Assembly: GCA_965207345.1 (NCBI GenBank)
Contig: OZ242280.1
Coordinates: 1,054,001 to 1,118,000 of the forward strand
From: G965207345 sp965207345
Lineage (GTDB): Bacteria > Pseudomonadota > Gammaproteobacteria > PS1 > Pseudothioglobaceae
Direction: 5' to 3'
DNA: 64,000 nt
Shown here: piece by piece, positions 1 through 8,723 of the stretch
Numbering within the stretch: the first letter of the stretch is position 1
How the letters are laid out: every line of letters starts with the position of its first letter
Made by a program: the position numbers and the translations under genes
Notes under the pieces: model-generated
What the model was told of the DNA's origin: nothing
The model's database searches: none
The model's input: the letters and a program-made list of their open reading frames with translations, nothing else

Positions 1-1
1 A

Positions 2-70
2 CATAAATTGGGTGAGTTTGTTATGACTAGAACTTTTAGATCGCATCCAACTGATCGTAAGGCTAAGTAA
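2..70 (+). CDS. rpsS: 30S ribosomal protein S19, C-terminal end (partial)
   Basis: The window opens inside this gene. The last 22 residues read HKLGEFVMTRTFRSHPTDRK and then AK before TAA, which matches the conserved C-terminus of S19 (GHKLGEF.PTRT). S19 sits in the head of the small subunit. It lies directly before rplV, the standard S10-operon order, so upstream genes of that operon should lie outside the window. Confidence 0.93.
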   Translation, partial: HKLGEFVMTRTFRSHPTDRKAK

Positions 71-131
71 TACTGGGTATGAAAATTAAAATTAAGATAA
101 TTATATTTTAAAATAAGTTAAGGAATAATTC

Positions 132-464
132 GTGAAACAAGAAGTTTTTGCAAGATATAAGTATGCTAAGATTTCTCCATTTAAAGTTAGATTAGTGGCA
201 GATCAGATTCGCTTAAAACCAATTGAAGAAGCCCTTAATCTTTTATCTTTTAGCAGTAAAAAAGCTGCTGTGTTTGTTAAAAAAGTGCTAAATTCAGCAA
301 TTTCTAATGCTGAACATAATAATAGTCTTGATATTGATGAGCTTAAAATAAGTAGTATTTTTGTAGATGAAGCACCAACAGCAAAGCGCATTCGTGCGCG
401 TGCTAAAGGACGGGCAAATAAAATTTTAAAACGCGGTAGTCATATTACAGTCGGCGTTAGTTAG
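132..464 (+). CDS. rplV: 50S ribosomal protein L22
   Basis: 110 aa, the usual L22 length, starting with GTG after an AAGGA-like site. The C-terminal part with the basic stretch around AKRIRARAKGRANKI is the hairpin that reaches into the peptide exit tunnel in this family. It is followed 9 bp later by rpsC in normal S10-operon order, so it is almost certainly co-transcribed with its neighbours. Confidence 0.97.
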   Translation: MKQEVFARYKYAKISPFKVRLVADQIRLKPIEEALNLLSFSSKKAAVFVKKVLNSAISNAEHNNSLDIDELKISSIFVDEAPTAKRIRARAKGRANKILKRGSHITVGVS

Positions 465-473
465 GGATAATTT

Positions 474-1160
474 ATGGGTCAAAAAGTTAATCCAAAAGGT
501 ATTAGATTGGGCATCATCAGAGATTGGGACTCTAGATGGTATGCGGATAAAAAAAATTATGCAAATTATCTATTGTCGGATATTCGTACCCGAGATTTTT
601 TGTTTGAGAAATTAAAAGATGCTTCGGTTAGCCGTATTAATATTGAGCGCTCAGATAACTCTGCTAAGGTGATTATTCATACAGCTAGGCCTGGTGTTGT
701 CATTGGTAAAAAAGGTGCTGATATTGATAAGCTGAAACATCAAGTTTCAAAAATTCTGAATGTTCCTACTCATATTGTTATTGAAGAAATTAAAAGACCA
801 GAATTGAACGCAAAATTGATTGCAGAAAATATTGGTCAGCAGCTTGAGCGTCGCGTGATGTATCGTCGGGCAGTGAAGCGGGCAATTTCTAATGCGATAC
901 GTTTAGGTGTTAAAGGCATTAAAATACAAGTTGGTGGTCGCTTAAATGGTGCAGAAATTGCACGAAGTGAGTGGTATAGAGAAGGCAGAGTGCCACTACA
1001 AACCTTCAGAGCTGATATTGATTATGGTGTGTTTAGTGCTCACACTCAGTATGGTGTAATTGGCATTAAAGTTTGGGTATTTAATGGTGAAATTTTAGAT
1101 CATCATACAGGCACACTTGCTGAAATTAGTATGCGTGCACCCAAAGATAAAATAAATTAA
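474..1160 (+). CDS. rpsC: 30S ribosomal protein S3
   Basis: 228 aa. Begins MGQKVNPKG as S3 proteins do. A type II KH RNA-binding domain lies around residues 45-110 with its GxxG loop at VIGKKG (76-81), and the C-terminal S3 domain contains GRLNGAEIARSEWYREGR. S3 lines the mRNA entry channel. Located between rplV and rplP as in other proteobacteria. Confidence 0.98.
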   Translation: MGQKVNPKGIRLGIIRDWDSRWYADKKNYANYLLSDIRTRDFLFEKLKDASVSRINIERSDNSAKVIIHTARPGVVIGKKGADIDKLKHQVSKILNVPTHIVIEEIKRPELNAKLIAENIGQQLERRVMYRRAVKRAISNAIRLGVKGIKIQVGGRLNGAEIARSEWYREGRVPLQTFRADIDYGVFSAHTQYGVIGIKVWVFNGEILDHHTGTLAEISMRAPKDKIN

Positions 1161-1181
1161 TTATATTTTAAGGAATTTTAA

Positions 1182-1595
1182 ATGTTACAGCCTAAGCGCA
1201 CAAAATATGGAAAAATGATGAAAGGACGCAATCGTGGCTTGGCAAATTCTGGCAATAAAGTCAGTTTTGGCGATATTGGACTACAAGCTGTAACAAGGGG
1301 TAAAATGTCTGCTAGGCAGATAGAATCTGCACGTCGTGCGATGACTCGTCATATAAAGAGACAAGGCAAGGTTTGGATTCGTGTTTTTCCTGACAAACCA
1401 ATTACTAAGAAACCACTGGAAGTTCGCATGGGCAAGGGCAAAGGTAGCGTTGAATATTGGGTAGCACAAGTTAAACCGGGTATGATGCTCTTTGAAATGC
1501 AGGGGGTTGAGGAGTCTCTTGCTAGAGAAGCTTTTAATTTAGCTACAGCAAAATTACCTGTTAGAACTGCTGTAGTTAAACGAATGGTGATGTAA
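1182..1595 (+). CDS. rplP: 50S ribosomal protein L16
   Basis: 137 aa, full length, beginning MLQPKRTKYGKMMKGRNRG, a typical L16 N-terminus; the family binds 23S rRNA near the peptidyl-transferase centre. The stop codon overlaps the rpmC start by one base (TAATG), which implies translational coupling. Confidence 0.98.
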   Translation: MLQPKRTKYGKMMKGRNRGLANSGNKVSFGDIGLQAVTRGKMSARQIESARRAMTRHIKRQGKVWIRVFPDKPITKKPLEVRMGKGKGSVEYWVAQVKPGMMLFEMQGVEESLAREAFNLATAKLPVRTAVVKRMVM

Positions 1596-1804
1596 TGAAA
1601 GTAGAAGAATTGCTCAAAGAAACATTGCAGAATATGAGAAAAGAAGATAAGGCAGTGCTCAGCGAGCGTTTAGCTAATTTATTAAAAAAACATTTTGACT
1701 TGCGCATGCAACATAAAGCAAGTCAGTTAAATGATGTTAGCCAACTTGATAAAATTAGAAAAATGATTGCTAAAGTAAAAACATTGATGCGAGAGAAGGA
1801 ATGA
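1595..1804 (+). CDS. rpmC: 50S ribosomal protein L29
   Basis: 69 aa, helical protein with the usual L29 pattern (KVEELLKETL near the start, then an arginine-rich middle and IRKMIAKVKTLMREKE at the end). It overlaps rplP at its start and rpsQ at its end, so three genes are tightly coupled. L29 sits at the tunnel exit, where nascent-chain factors dock. Confidence 0.96.
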   Translation: MKVEELLKETLQNMRKEDKAVLSERLANLLKKHFDLRMQHKASQLNDVSQLDKIRKMIAKVKTLMREKE

Positions 1805-2073
1805 TGGCTGAACAACCAGAAACTACAACCAAAAAACTAAAAGTTAAATATGCGCTCATTGGCGAGGTAGTAAGTGATAGTGGGAATAAAACAATTACTG
1901 TTTTGGTAGAAAGGAGAGTAAAACACCCAGTTTATAAAAAAATTATAAGGCGTAGCACAAAAATTCACGCACACGATGAGGATAATGCGGCACATTTAGG
2001 CGATCAAGTAAAAATTTTAGCATCTAAATCCATCTCAAAAACAAAGCACTGGGTTTTAGATAAAGTGCTATAA
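1801..2073 (+). CDS. rpsQ: 30S ribosomal protein S17
   Basis: 90 aa with the S17 OB-fold pattern: GEVVSDSGNKTITVLVERRV, HPVYKKIIRRSTKIHAHDE, then LGDQVKI. Two adjacent ATG codons (1801 and 1804) can serve as start; the first forms an ATGA overlap with the rpmC stop. This is the last gene of the S10 operon. A 71-bp gap follows before rplN. Confidence 0.97.
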   Translation: MMAEQPETTTKKLKVKYALIGEVVSDSGNKTITVLVERRVKHPVYKKIIRRSTKIHAHDEDNAAHLGDQVKILASKSISKTKHWVLDKVL

Positions 2074-2144
2074 AGAGATAATATAGTCGCATTAGAGTTA
2101 AAGTTAGAAATAAATGATAAAACAAGAATGGTGAAGAAAAAGAT

Positions 2145-2513
2145 ATGATTCAAATGCAAACTAAAGTGGAGGTCGCTGATAATAGTGGTGGTATTCGAGC
2201 GATGTGTATTAAAGTATTAGGTGGCTCTAAACGTCGTTATGCAAATATTGGCGATGTAATTAAGGTGAGCATAAAGGATACTAATCCTAGAGGTAAAGTG
2301 CAAAAAGGTGATGTATATAATGCTGTTGTTGTGCGCTCTGCTAAAGGTGTTAGGCGCAGTGATGGTTCGGCACTTCGTTTTGATACTAATGCTGTTGTGC
2401 TTCTTAATAATAAATTAGAGCCGATTGGCACGCGTATTTTTGGCCCTGTTGCTCGAGAACTTCGTGGCGCTAGATTCATGAAAATTATTTCACTAGCACC
2501 AGAAGTATTATGA
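2145..2513 (+). CDS. rplN: 50S ribosomal protein L14
   Basis: 122 aa, the exact usual length, starting MIQMQTKVEVADNSGG as nearly all L14 proteins do. First gene of the spc operon. The 71-bp upstream gap is the place where an spc promoter would be expected, but I see no convincing -35/-10 pair there. Confidence 0.98.
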   Translation: MIQMQTKVEVADNSGGIRAMCIKVLGGSKRRYANIGDVIKVSIKDTNPRGKVQKGDVYNAVVVRSAKGVRRSDGSALRFDTNAVVLLNNKLEPIGTRIFGPVARELRGARFMKIISLAPEVL

Positions 2514-2561
2514 AATGTATAGTGTTAATTAGAAAATGTAAAAATCAATATAAAGCTAGCA

Positions 2562-2873
2562 ATGAAAAAAATTAGAAAAAATGATGAAGTGATTGTGATT
2601 GCAGGAAAAGATAAAAATGCTACTGGCACAATAGATAGTGTTATTAGAGGTCGTGTTGTAATTGAGGGTGTTAATGTTGTGAAGAAGCACGTCAAACCTA
2701 ACCCAAATAAAGGTGAAGCTGGCGGTATTGTGGATAAAAATATGCCGTTAGATATTTCTAATGTGGCGATTTTAAATCCAAAAACAAAGAAAGCAGATAG
2801 AGTGGGTTTTCGTTTTGATGATAAAAATGAAAAAATAAGATTTTACAAATCAAGCGGTGAAGTAATTGATTAA
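2562..2873 (+). CDS. rplX: 50S ribosomal protein L24
   Basis: 103 aa with an N-terminal KOW motif (KNDEVIVIAGKDKNATG) and the conserved segment NVVKKHVKPNP. L24 starts assembly of the large subunit. Located between rplN and rplE as expected. Confidence 0.98.
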   Translation: MKKIRKNDEVIVIAGKDKNATGTIDSVIRGRVVIEGVNVVKKHVKPNPNKGEAGGIVDKNMPLDISNVAILNPKTKKADRVGFRFDDKNEKIRFYKSSGEVID

Positions 2874-2910
2874 AATGCTAAAGAAAAAACGTTTATGTGG
2901 AAGATGAATT

Positions 2911-3453
2911 GTGTCTAGATTGCAAACATTTTATCAAAATAGTGTGTTAGAAAAGCTTAAGGAGACATTAGGTTTAACTAATCCTATGTCTGTGCCAAAA
3001 ATTGAAAAAATAACTGTTAATATGGGCCTAGGTGACGCAGTAGGCGATAAAAAAACATTAGAAAAAGCACTGGCAGAAATGGCGTTAATTACTGGGCAGC
3101 AACCTATTACAATTAAGGCAAAAAAATCTGTAGCAAGCTTTAAATTAAGAGCAGGTATGCCCATAGGTTGCAAAGTAACCCTTAGAAAAAAAAGGATGTA
3201 TGAATTTTTAGATCGTTTGATTAATATTGCTATACCGCGTATTCGTGATTTTAGAGGCTTGAATGTTCGTTCATTTGATGGTTTCGGTAATTTTAATATG
3301 GGTATTAGCGAGCAAATTGTTTTTCCAGAAATTGATTTTGAAAAAGTAGAAAAAATTCGTGGTATGGATATTTGTATCACAACTTCTGCTAAAAAAGATG
3401 AAGGCGCTAAACAATTGTTGTTAGCGTTTAATTTTCCATTAAGACTACAATAA
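2911..3453 (+). CDS. rplE: 50S ribosomal protein L5
   Basis: 180 aa, starting with GTG. Conserved L5 segments are visible: MGLGDAV, ITGQQPITIKAKKSVASFK, GCKVTLR, and RDFRGLN. L5 contacts 5S rRNA and the P-site tRNA. Followed by rpsN after 22 bp. Confidence 0.98.
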   Translation: MSRLQTFYQNSVLEKLKETLGLTNPMSVPKIEKITVNMGLGDAVGDKKTLEKALAEMALITGQQPITIKAKKSVASFKLRAGMPIGCKVTLRKKRMYEFLDRLINIAIPRIRDFRGLNVRSFDGFGNFNMGISEQIVFPEIDFEKVEKIRGMDICITTSAKKDEGAKQLLLAFNFPLRLQ

Positions 3454-3475
3454 CAGAACAAGCAGGAAGAAAATA

Positions 3476-3781
3476 GTGGCTAAAAAATCTATGATTTATC
3501 GAGATATTAAGCGTGCAAAAACGGTAGCAAAATATCAAGTAAAATACAAATCCCTTAAAAAAATCATTAAAAGTGCCCGCTCTAGCGACGAAGAGCGCTT
3601 TAATGCAATTATTAAATTACAATCTCTACCTAGAGATGCTTTGCCTGTAAGAATGCGGGGACGTTGCAGTTTGACAGGGCGTCCGCATGGTGTTTATAAA
3701 AAATTTGGTTTGGCGCGTATAAAATTAAGAGAGCGCACCATGAACGGTGAAGTGCCGGGGTTAAGTAAATCAAGTTGGTAG
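3476..3781 (+). CDS. rpsN: 30S ribosomal protein S14
   Basis: 101 aa with a GTG start, the long zinc-free form of S14: the C-terminal half has RCSLTGRPHGVYKKFGLAR but no CxxC pairs. It assembles next to S3 and S10 in the 30S head. Its stop is immediately followed by an AGGAGG-type ribosome site for rpsH. Confidence 0.98.
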   Translation: MAKKSMIYRDIKRAKTVAKYQVKYKSLKKIIKSARSSDEERFNAIIKLQSLPRDALPVRMRGRCSLTGRPHGVYKKFGLARIKLRERTMNGEVPGLSKSSW

Positions 3782-3794
3782 GAGGATAAAGGTT

Positions 3795-4184
3795 ATGAGT
3801 ATGTCTGATCCAATTGCCGATATGTTGGCACGTATTCGTAATGCACAGGCAGTGTATAAGGATTCAGTGCGTTTGCCCATATCGAAAATTAAATTAAATA
3901 TGATAAAAGTTTTACAAAATGAAGGTTATATTGAATCATTTAAGCAGTATAGTGATACGAATTCAGTTACGATCAAATTAAAATATTATGAGAACAAGCC
4001 TGTGATTGCAATGATGAAACGTGTCAGTAAGCCGGGTCTTAGGGTGTATGCGTCTAAATATGATATACCGCGCGTGATTGGTGGTATGGGTATTGTAATT
4101 ATGTCGACGCCAAAAGGTGTGATGACTGGGCAGAAGGCCTGTCAGCAGAATGTTGGCGGTGAGTTATTGTGTAGTGTTTATTAG
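3795..4184 (+). CDS. rpsH: 30S ribosomal protein S8
   Basis: 129 aa, beginning MSMSDPIADMLARIRNAQ and ending in the conserved GGELLCSVY. A strong GGAGG ribosome site lies about 10 bases upstream. In E. coli S8 represses spc-operon translation; I could not confirm the matching RNA site here. Confidence 0.98.
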   Translation: MSMSDPIADMLARIRNAQAVYKDSVRLPISKIKLNMIKVLQNEGYIESFKQYSDTNSVTIKLKYYENKPVIAMMKRVSKPGLRVYASKYDIPRVIGGMGIVIMSTPKGVMTGQKACQQNVGGELLCSVY

Positions 4185-4207
4185 CCAATAAAACGCATAT
4201 TAAAATT

Positions 4208-4753
4208 ATGTCTAGAGTAGCACGAAAACCAATTAATATCCCCGCTGATGTTGAAGTTTCTATTGGGAATAATCAGCTTAATGTAAAGGGAAAACTTGGT
4301 GAGATGCGTATTGACTTACATCCTTTAGTTAGCATCAATAAAAGCATGAATCAGCTTATATTTACCACCGAGAATGCGGGTAAAAAAAATAAAAAGCAAG
4401 CTTGGATTCAAGCGGGTAGTGCGCGTGCAGGTGTTAATAACTGTATTATTGGTGTCTCAGAAGGCTTTGAGAGAAGGTTAAAGTTGGTTGGCATTGGTTA
4501 TCGTGCTAAAGTTTCATCAAAAAAATTAGAATTACTGCTTGGTTTTTCTCATCCTATTAATTATGATTTTCCAGATGATATTAGAGTTGAAACGCCATCT
4601 CAAAGCGAGATTATTATTAAGGGATGTGACAAGCAACAAGTTGGGCAAATTGCTGCAGATATTAGAGCATATCGTCCGCCTGAACCTTATAAAGGGAAGG
4701 GTGTGCGTTATGCTGATGAAATAGTTTTTCGCAAAGAGGCTAAGAAGAAATAA
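4208..4753 (+). CDS. rplF: 50S ribosomal protein L6
   Basis: 181 aa, beginning MSRVARKPINIP. It has the duplicated L6 fold, with the conserved C-terminal motif RPPEPYKGKGVRYADE. L6 lies near the factor-binding site of the large subunit. 38 bp separate it from rplR. Confidence 0.98.
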   Translation: MSRVARKPINIPADVEVSIGNNQLNVKGKLGEMRIDLHPLVSINKSMNQLIFTTENAGKKNKKQAWIQAGSARAGVNNCIIGVSEGFERRLKLVGIGYRAKVSSKKLELLLGFSHPINYDFPDDIRVETPSQSEIIIKGCDKQQVGQIAADIRAYRPPEPYKGKGVRYADEIVFRKEAKKK

Positions 4754-4791
4754 TCAACCTTGGAAAACAAATAATTTTTAGAGAGATAGCA

Positions 4792-5139
4792 GTGAAATTT
4801 TCAAAAAAACAAGCACGGCTTAAACGTGCCTATAAATTTAGAGTTAAGAATAGAGCTTTAGCTAAAGTAACTTTGTGTGTGCATAAAACATCAAAACATA
4901 TTTATGCGCAGATTATTAGTGCCGGCGGTAATAAAACATTATTGTCTGCATCCTCTATTTTGGCGAAATTAAAAAATGGCGGTAACATTGATGCTGCGAT
5001 TAAAGTGGGTAAATTAATCGCAAGTGCTGCTAAAAAAGCAGATATTAAAAAGGTTACATTTGACCGTTCTGGCTTTAAATTTCACGGTAGAATAAAAGCA
5101 CTAGCGGACGCTGCTCGTTCTAATGGCTTGGAGTTTTAA
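4792..5139 (+). CDS. rplR: 50S ribosomal protein L18
   Basis: 115 aa, GTG start. Contains the L18 pattern: a basic N-terminus, then VHKTSKHIYAQII, and FDRSGFKFHGRIKALADAAR near the end. It binds 5S rRNA together with L5. Its TAATG stop overlaps the rpsE start by one base. Confidence 0.97.
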   Translation: MKFSKKQARLKRAYKFRVKNRALAKVTLCVHKTSKHIYAQIISAGGNKTLLSASSILAKLKNGGNIDAAIKVGKLIASAAKKADIKKVTFDRSGFKFHGRIKALADAARSNGLEF

Positions 5140-5684
5140 TGATGTTAAATAATAAATTTGAGGATGAATATAATTTCATTGAGAAATTGGTAACAGTTCG
5201 TCGTGTAGTGAAAGTTGTGAAAGGGGGTAGAATATTTAGTTTTTCAGCACTTTCTATTGTCGGTGATGGTCAAGGTAGAGTGGGTTATAGCACAGGTAAG
5301 GCGCGTGAAGTTCCTGCGGCAATTCAAAAAGCGGTTGAGAAAGCAAAAAGATCTATGCGCAAAGTCGCGCTAAACAATAAAACACTGTATTATTCCATCA
5401 TTTCTGAAGTTGGTGCAGCAAAAATTTATATGCAGCCAGCATCTGAGGGCACAGGTGTGATTGCTGGAGGTCCTATGCGTAGTGTATTTGAAGCGGTTGG
5501 TGTTCATGATGTTTTGGCTAAATGTAATGGTACGAATAATCCAATTAGCATAGTTAGGGCAACAATTGAGGGATTAGTACAGATGTCTAGCCCAGAGGAA
5601 ATTGCAGCAAAACGCTCTAAGCACGTTGAAGATATTATTGCTAGTATGGATATAGTTATGAATAAGGAATCTGAGCATGCCTAA
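5139..5684 (+). CDS. rpsE: 30S ribosomal protein S5
   Basis: 181 aa. The N-terminal dsRBD-like S5 domain carries VVKGGRIFSFSALSIVGDGQ, and the C-terminal domain carries GPMRSVFEAVGVHDVLAK. S5 affects translational accuracy. It overlaps rplR by one base at the start and rpmD by 8 bases at the end. Confidence 0.98.
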   Translation: MMLNNKFEDEYNFIEKLVTVRRVVKVVKGGRIFSFSALSIVGDGQGRVGYSTGKAREVPAAIQKAVEKAKRSMRKVALNNKTLYYSIISEVGAAKIYMQPASEGTGVIAGGPMRSVFEAVGVHDVLAKCNGTNNPISIVRATIEGLVQMSSPEEIAAKRSKHVEDIIASMDIVMNKESEHA

Positions 5685-5859
5685 AAAAGCCTTGAGAATA
5701 ACTCTAATAAAGAGTTTTTTTGGTCGTCTTCCTAGCCATCGTGCTACAGTTAAAGGTTTAGGATTTAGGAAAATTGGCCAAACTGTAGAATTAGAAGATA
5801 CGTTAGCTATTAGGGGCATGGTCAATAAAATTTCATACTTATTGAAAATTGAGGATTGA
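5677..5859 (+). CDS. rpmD: 50S ribosomal protein L30
   Basis: 60 aa, the usual L30 size, with SFFGRLPSHRATVKGLGFRK and a C-terminal RGMVNKISYLLKI. The start codon lies inside the end of rpsE, so translation is probably coupled. Confidence 0.97.
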   Translation: MPKKALRITLIKSFFGRLPSHRATVKGLGFRKIGQTVELEDTLAIRGMVNKISYLLKIED

Positions 5860-5861
5860 TA

Positions 5862-6308
5862 ATGTATTTGAATACATTAAGAAATGTAGTAGGTGCAAAA
5901 AAACGCAAAAAGCGCGTCGGCCGTGGTATTGCTTCAGGTTTAGGTAAAACCTGTGCCAGAGGGCAGAATGGGCAAAAATCTCGTGCTGGAGGTATGACAA
6001 AAATTGGTTTTGAGGGCGGTCAAATGCCATTACAAAGGCGGTTGCCTAAAATTGGTTTTTGTTCTAGAATATCCTTTGTTCGTGATGAAGTTACCTTATC
6101 TGAGTTGAATAAGCTAGCACATAATACCGAAGTAGATCATATAGACTTAGCAACGCTTAAGGCTCATAATGTGATTGCTAAAAAGATTTTATCTGTTAAA
6201 GTTATTTTGTCAGGTAATCTTGATCAGGCTGTACATTTAAAGGGTATTAAGGCAACAAAAGGCGCCCAAAAGAAGATTGAAGCAGTGGGTGGTACCTTAG
6301 GCGAGTAA
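5862..6308 (+). CDS. rplO: 50S ribosomal protein L15
   Basis: 148 aa from ATG at 5862 (MYLNTLRNVVGAKKRKKRVG), matching the standard L15 N-terminus. An in-frame TTG at 5856 overlaps the rpmD stop but is unlikely to be the start. The glycine- and basic-rich N-terminal tail (GRGIASGLGKTCARGQNGQK) threads into 23S rRNA in this family. Followed 3 bp later by secY. Confidence 0.97.
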   Translation: MYLNTLRNVVGAKKRKKRVGRGIASGLGKTCARGQNGQKSRAGGMTKIGFEGGQMPLQRRLPKIGFCSRISFVRDEVTLSELNKLAHNTEVDHIDLATLKAHNVIAKKILSVKVILSGNLDQAVHLKGIKATKGAQKKIEAVGGTLGE

Positions 6309-6311
6309 TTT

Positions 6312-7619
6312 ATGGCAAATACACAGCCTTTTGGTTTATCTGAAGAGTTAAAAAAGCGCATCTGGTTTTTACTTGGTGCACTTGTTATTTTTAGATTAGG
6401 CACACATATTACCATTCCTTTTATTAATCCTGATGCATTAGCAAGTTTAGTAGAACAACAACAAGGCACAATACTTGATATGTTCAATATGTTTTCTGGT
6501 GGTGCGCTTGAACGTTTGTCTATTTTTACACTTGGTATTATGCCTTATATTTCTTCATCTATTATTGTGCAACTTGCTTCTTCTGTCATACCAACGCTGG
6601 AACAGCTGAAAAAAGAAGGCGAGGCGGGTCGGCGTAAAATTACCCAATACACACGTATTGGCACAGTTATTTTGGCAGTTTTTCAAGCTTATGGTATTTC
6701 TATTGCTTTACAAAGTCAAAGCGCGGGTGGCGTGCCTTTGGTAACAAGTGTTGGCATTGGTTTTAGTTTTGTTACGGTTATTACACTAACTACGGGGACT
6801 TTATTTTTAATGTGGCTTGGAGAACAAATTACCGAGAAAGGGGTGGGTAATGGTATTTCTATTATTATTTTTGCTGGCATTGTTTCTGGTTTGCCAAGTG
6901 CAATTGGTTCAACTTTATCGCTTGTTTCTACTGGTGAATTAACCGTTATTCTTGTCGTTTTTATTTTTACTATGGTGCTTTTAGTAACCGCATTTGTAGT
7001 TTTTATGGAACGTGGACAAAGGCGTATTACAGTAAATTATGCTAAACGTCAGCAAGGGCGAAAAATGTATGGTGGACAATCTAGTTATTTGCCGCTAAAA
7101 ATTAATATGGCAGGTGTGATTCCGCCTATTTTTGCTTCAAGTATTATTCTATTTCCAGCAACGCTCGGTGGTTGGTTTGCCCAAGGTGGCGATGATTTAA
7201 ATTGGCTGACAACCCTTGTTGCAAGCATTTCACCAGGTCAGCCACTTTATATTTTATTCTATGCTCTAGCCATTTTATTTTTTACTTTTTTCTACACTGC
7301 TTTGGTTTTTAATCCGCAAGAAACGGCAGATAATCTACGTCGTTCTGGTGGTTTTATTCCAGGCATTCGCCCAGGTAAGTATTCAGCAAATTATATTGAT
7401 AGTGTGATGAGTCGTTTGACTTTTTCAGGTGCTATTTATATTACTGCGGTTTGTTTGTTACCAGAATTTTTAATTTTATATTGGAATGTTCCATTTTATT
7501 TTGGTGGTACTAGTTTGCTTATTATTGTAGTTGTAGTGATGGATTTTATGTCGCAATTACAAGCACACTTAATGTCTAATCAATATGGCGATTTAATGAA
7601 AAAAGCAAATTTGATATAG
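6312..7619 (+). CDS. secY: Sec translocase channel subunit SecY
   Basis: 435 aa polytopic membrane protein with about ten hydrophobic segments. Begins with a short cytoplasmic helix (LSEELKKRIWFLLGALVIFRLG). Family signatures are visible: FSGGALERLSIFTLGIMPYI (the plug and helix-2 region) and GIRPGKYSAN in a late cytoplasmic loop. SecY forms the protein-conducting channel with SecE and SecG. Its place between rplO and rpmJ is the classic spc-operon position. Confidence 0.98.
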   Translation: MANTQPFGLSEELKKRIWFLLGALVIFRLGTHITIPFINPDALASLVEQQQGTILDMFNMFSGGALERLSIFTLGIMPYISSSIIVQLASSVIPTLEQLKKEGEAGRRKITQYTRIGTVILAVFQAYGISIALQSQSAGGVPLVTSVGIGFSFVTVITLTTGTLFLMWLGEQITEKGVGNGISIIIFAGIVSGLPSAIGSTLSLVSTGELTVILVVFIFTMVLLVTAFVVFMERGQRRITVNYAKRQQGRKMYGGQSSYLPLKINMAGVIPPIFASSIILFPATLGGWFAQGGDDLNWLTTLVASISPGQPLYILFYALAILFFTFFYTALVFNPQETADNLRRSGGFIPGIRPGKYSANYIDSVMSRLTFSGAIYITAVCLLPEFLILYWNVPFYFGGTSLLIIVVVVMDFMSQLQAHLMSNQYGDLMKKANLI

Positions 7620-7664
7620 TTAGAATATCAAACAAAAATTAAATTAAAAATAGATATAATCACA

Positions 7665-7778
7665 ATGAAAGTAAGGGCTTCTGTTAAAAGAATTTGTAAA
7701 GATTGCAAAGTTATTAAACGTTATGGAGTTGTGCGCATTATTTGTAAGAATCCACGCCATAAACAAAGGCAAGGCTAA
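7665..7778 (+). CDS. rpmJ: 50S ribosomal protein L36
   Basis: A 37-aa gene: MKVRASVKRICKDCKVIKRY and then a basic tail ending KQRQG. Cys11, Cys14, Cys27 and His32 form the zinc site of the C+ form of L36. It lies between secY and rpsM, where rpmJ ends the spc operon in E. coli. Confidence 0.97.
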   Translation: MKVRASVKRICKDCKVIKRYGVVRIICKNPRHKQRQG

Positions 7779-7814
7779 GGAGTGAATAAGTTTGATAATG
7801 AATAAACCTAAGAA

Positions 7815-7843
7815 TTGACATTAAATGTGAATGTGTATAAAAT
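7815..7843 (+). promoter_or_regulatory. Sigma-70-type promoter of the alpha operon
   Basis: TTGACA at 7815-7820, a 17-bp spacer, then TAAAAT at 7838-7843, a close match to a sigma-70 promoter. It lies in the 145-bp gap between rpmJ and rpsM and would give a leader of roughly 70 bases. In E. coli this leader holds the S4 feedback site; an equivalent fold was not verified. Confidence 0.7.
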
Positions 7844-7923
7844 GGCTTGCTTTTCGTCTACCCACAGAATGGTTATTGTAGTTTTAGCGATTAAAAAACA
7901 CTAGAGAGAATATTAGGAGGATA

Positions 7924-8277
7924 ATGGCGCGTATTTCAGGAATAAATATTCCACCGCATAAGCATATTGTTATTGCATTACAGTCAATTTTTGGTATTGG
8001 TAACACGCGCGCTAAACAGATTTGTGGAGGGGCAAAATTAAGGGAAACAATTAAAGCTTCTGATTTAACAGAAGGACAGCTTGATGTGTTGCGCTCTAAG
8101 GCAGAGGAATTTGCAGTTGAGGGTGATTTGCGTAGGGATATTTCTATGAATATCAAGCGTCTCAAAGATTTGGGTTGTTATCGTGGTATTCGTCATAGGA
8201 AAGGGTTGCCTCTACGTGGTCAACGGACTAAAACCAACGCTAGAACGCGCAAAGGGCCTCGTCGTTTAATTAAATAA
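7924..8277 (+). CDS. rpsM: 30S ribosomal protein S13
   Basis: 117 aa, beginning MARISGINIPPHKHIVIAL with an AGGAGG ribosome site six bases upstream. Ends in the conserved basic tail (GQRTKTNARTRKGPRR). S13 bridges the 30S head to the large subunit. First gene of the alpha operon, placed behind its own promoter. Confidence 0.98.
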   Translation: MARISGINIPPHKHIVIALQSIFGIGNTRAKQICGGAKLRETIKASDLTEGQLDVLRSKAEEFAVEGDLRRDISMNIKRLKDLGCYRGIRHRKGLPLRGQRTKTNARTRKGPRRLIK

Positions 8278-8303
8278 ATTAAAAATATAGGTTTAGAGTT
8301 TTT

Positions 8304-8711
8304 ATGGTCAAAGCAAATATCAAAGGTGCACGCAGTGTCTCTGAAAGAAAAAAGCCTAAGAAGATAATTACAGATGGTATTGCACATATTCACGCAACAT
8401 TTAATAACACGATTATTATGATTACAGACAGACACGGTAATGCGCTTTGTTGGTCAACTTCTGGCGGTAGCGGTTTTAGAGGTTCAAGAAAAAGCACGCC
8501 GTTTGCAGCCCAGGTTGCTGCTGAGAGGTGCGCTACTGCTGCGTTGGAATTTGGTATGAAAAATATTGAAGTCAGGGTAAAGGGGCCGGGTCCTGGCCGT
8601 GATTCTGCAGTGCGGGCACTTAATGCGCTAGGGTTAAAAGTTCAAAGAATTATAGATACAACCCCAATACCGCATAATGGTTGTCGTCCACCTAAGAAAA
8701 GAAGGGTTTAA
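8304..8711 (+). CDS. rpsK: 30S ribosomal protein S11
   Basis: 135 aa, with the S11 core AHIHATFNNTIIMITDRHGN and the C-terminus NGCRPPKKRRV. It forms part of the 30S platform near the mRNA exit. Spaced 26 bp from rpsM and 12 bp from rpsD. Confidence 0.98.
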   Translation: MVKANIKGARSVSERKKPKKIITDGIAHIHATFNNTIIMITDRHGNALCWSTSGGSGFRGSRKSTPFAAQVAAERCATAALEFGMKNIEVRVKGPGPGRDSAVRALNALGLKVQRIIDTTPIPHNGCRPPKKRRV

Positions 8712-8723
8712 TTAAAGACTTTT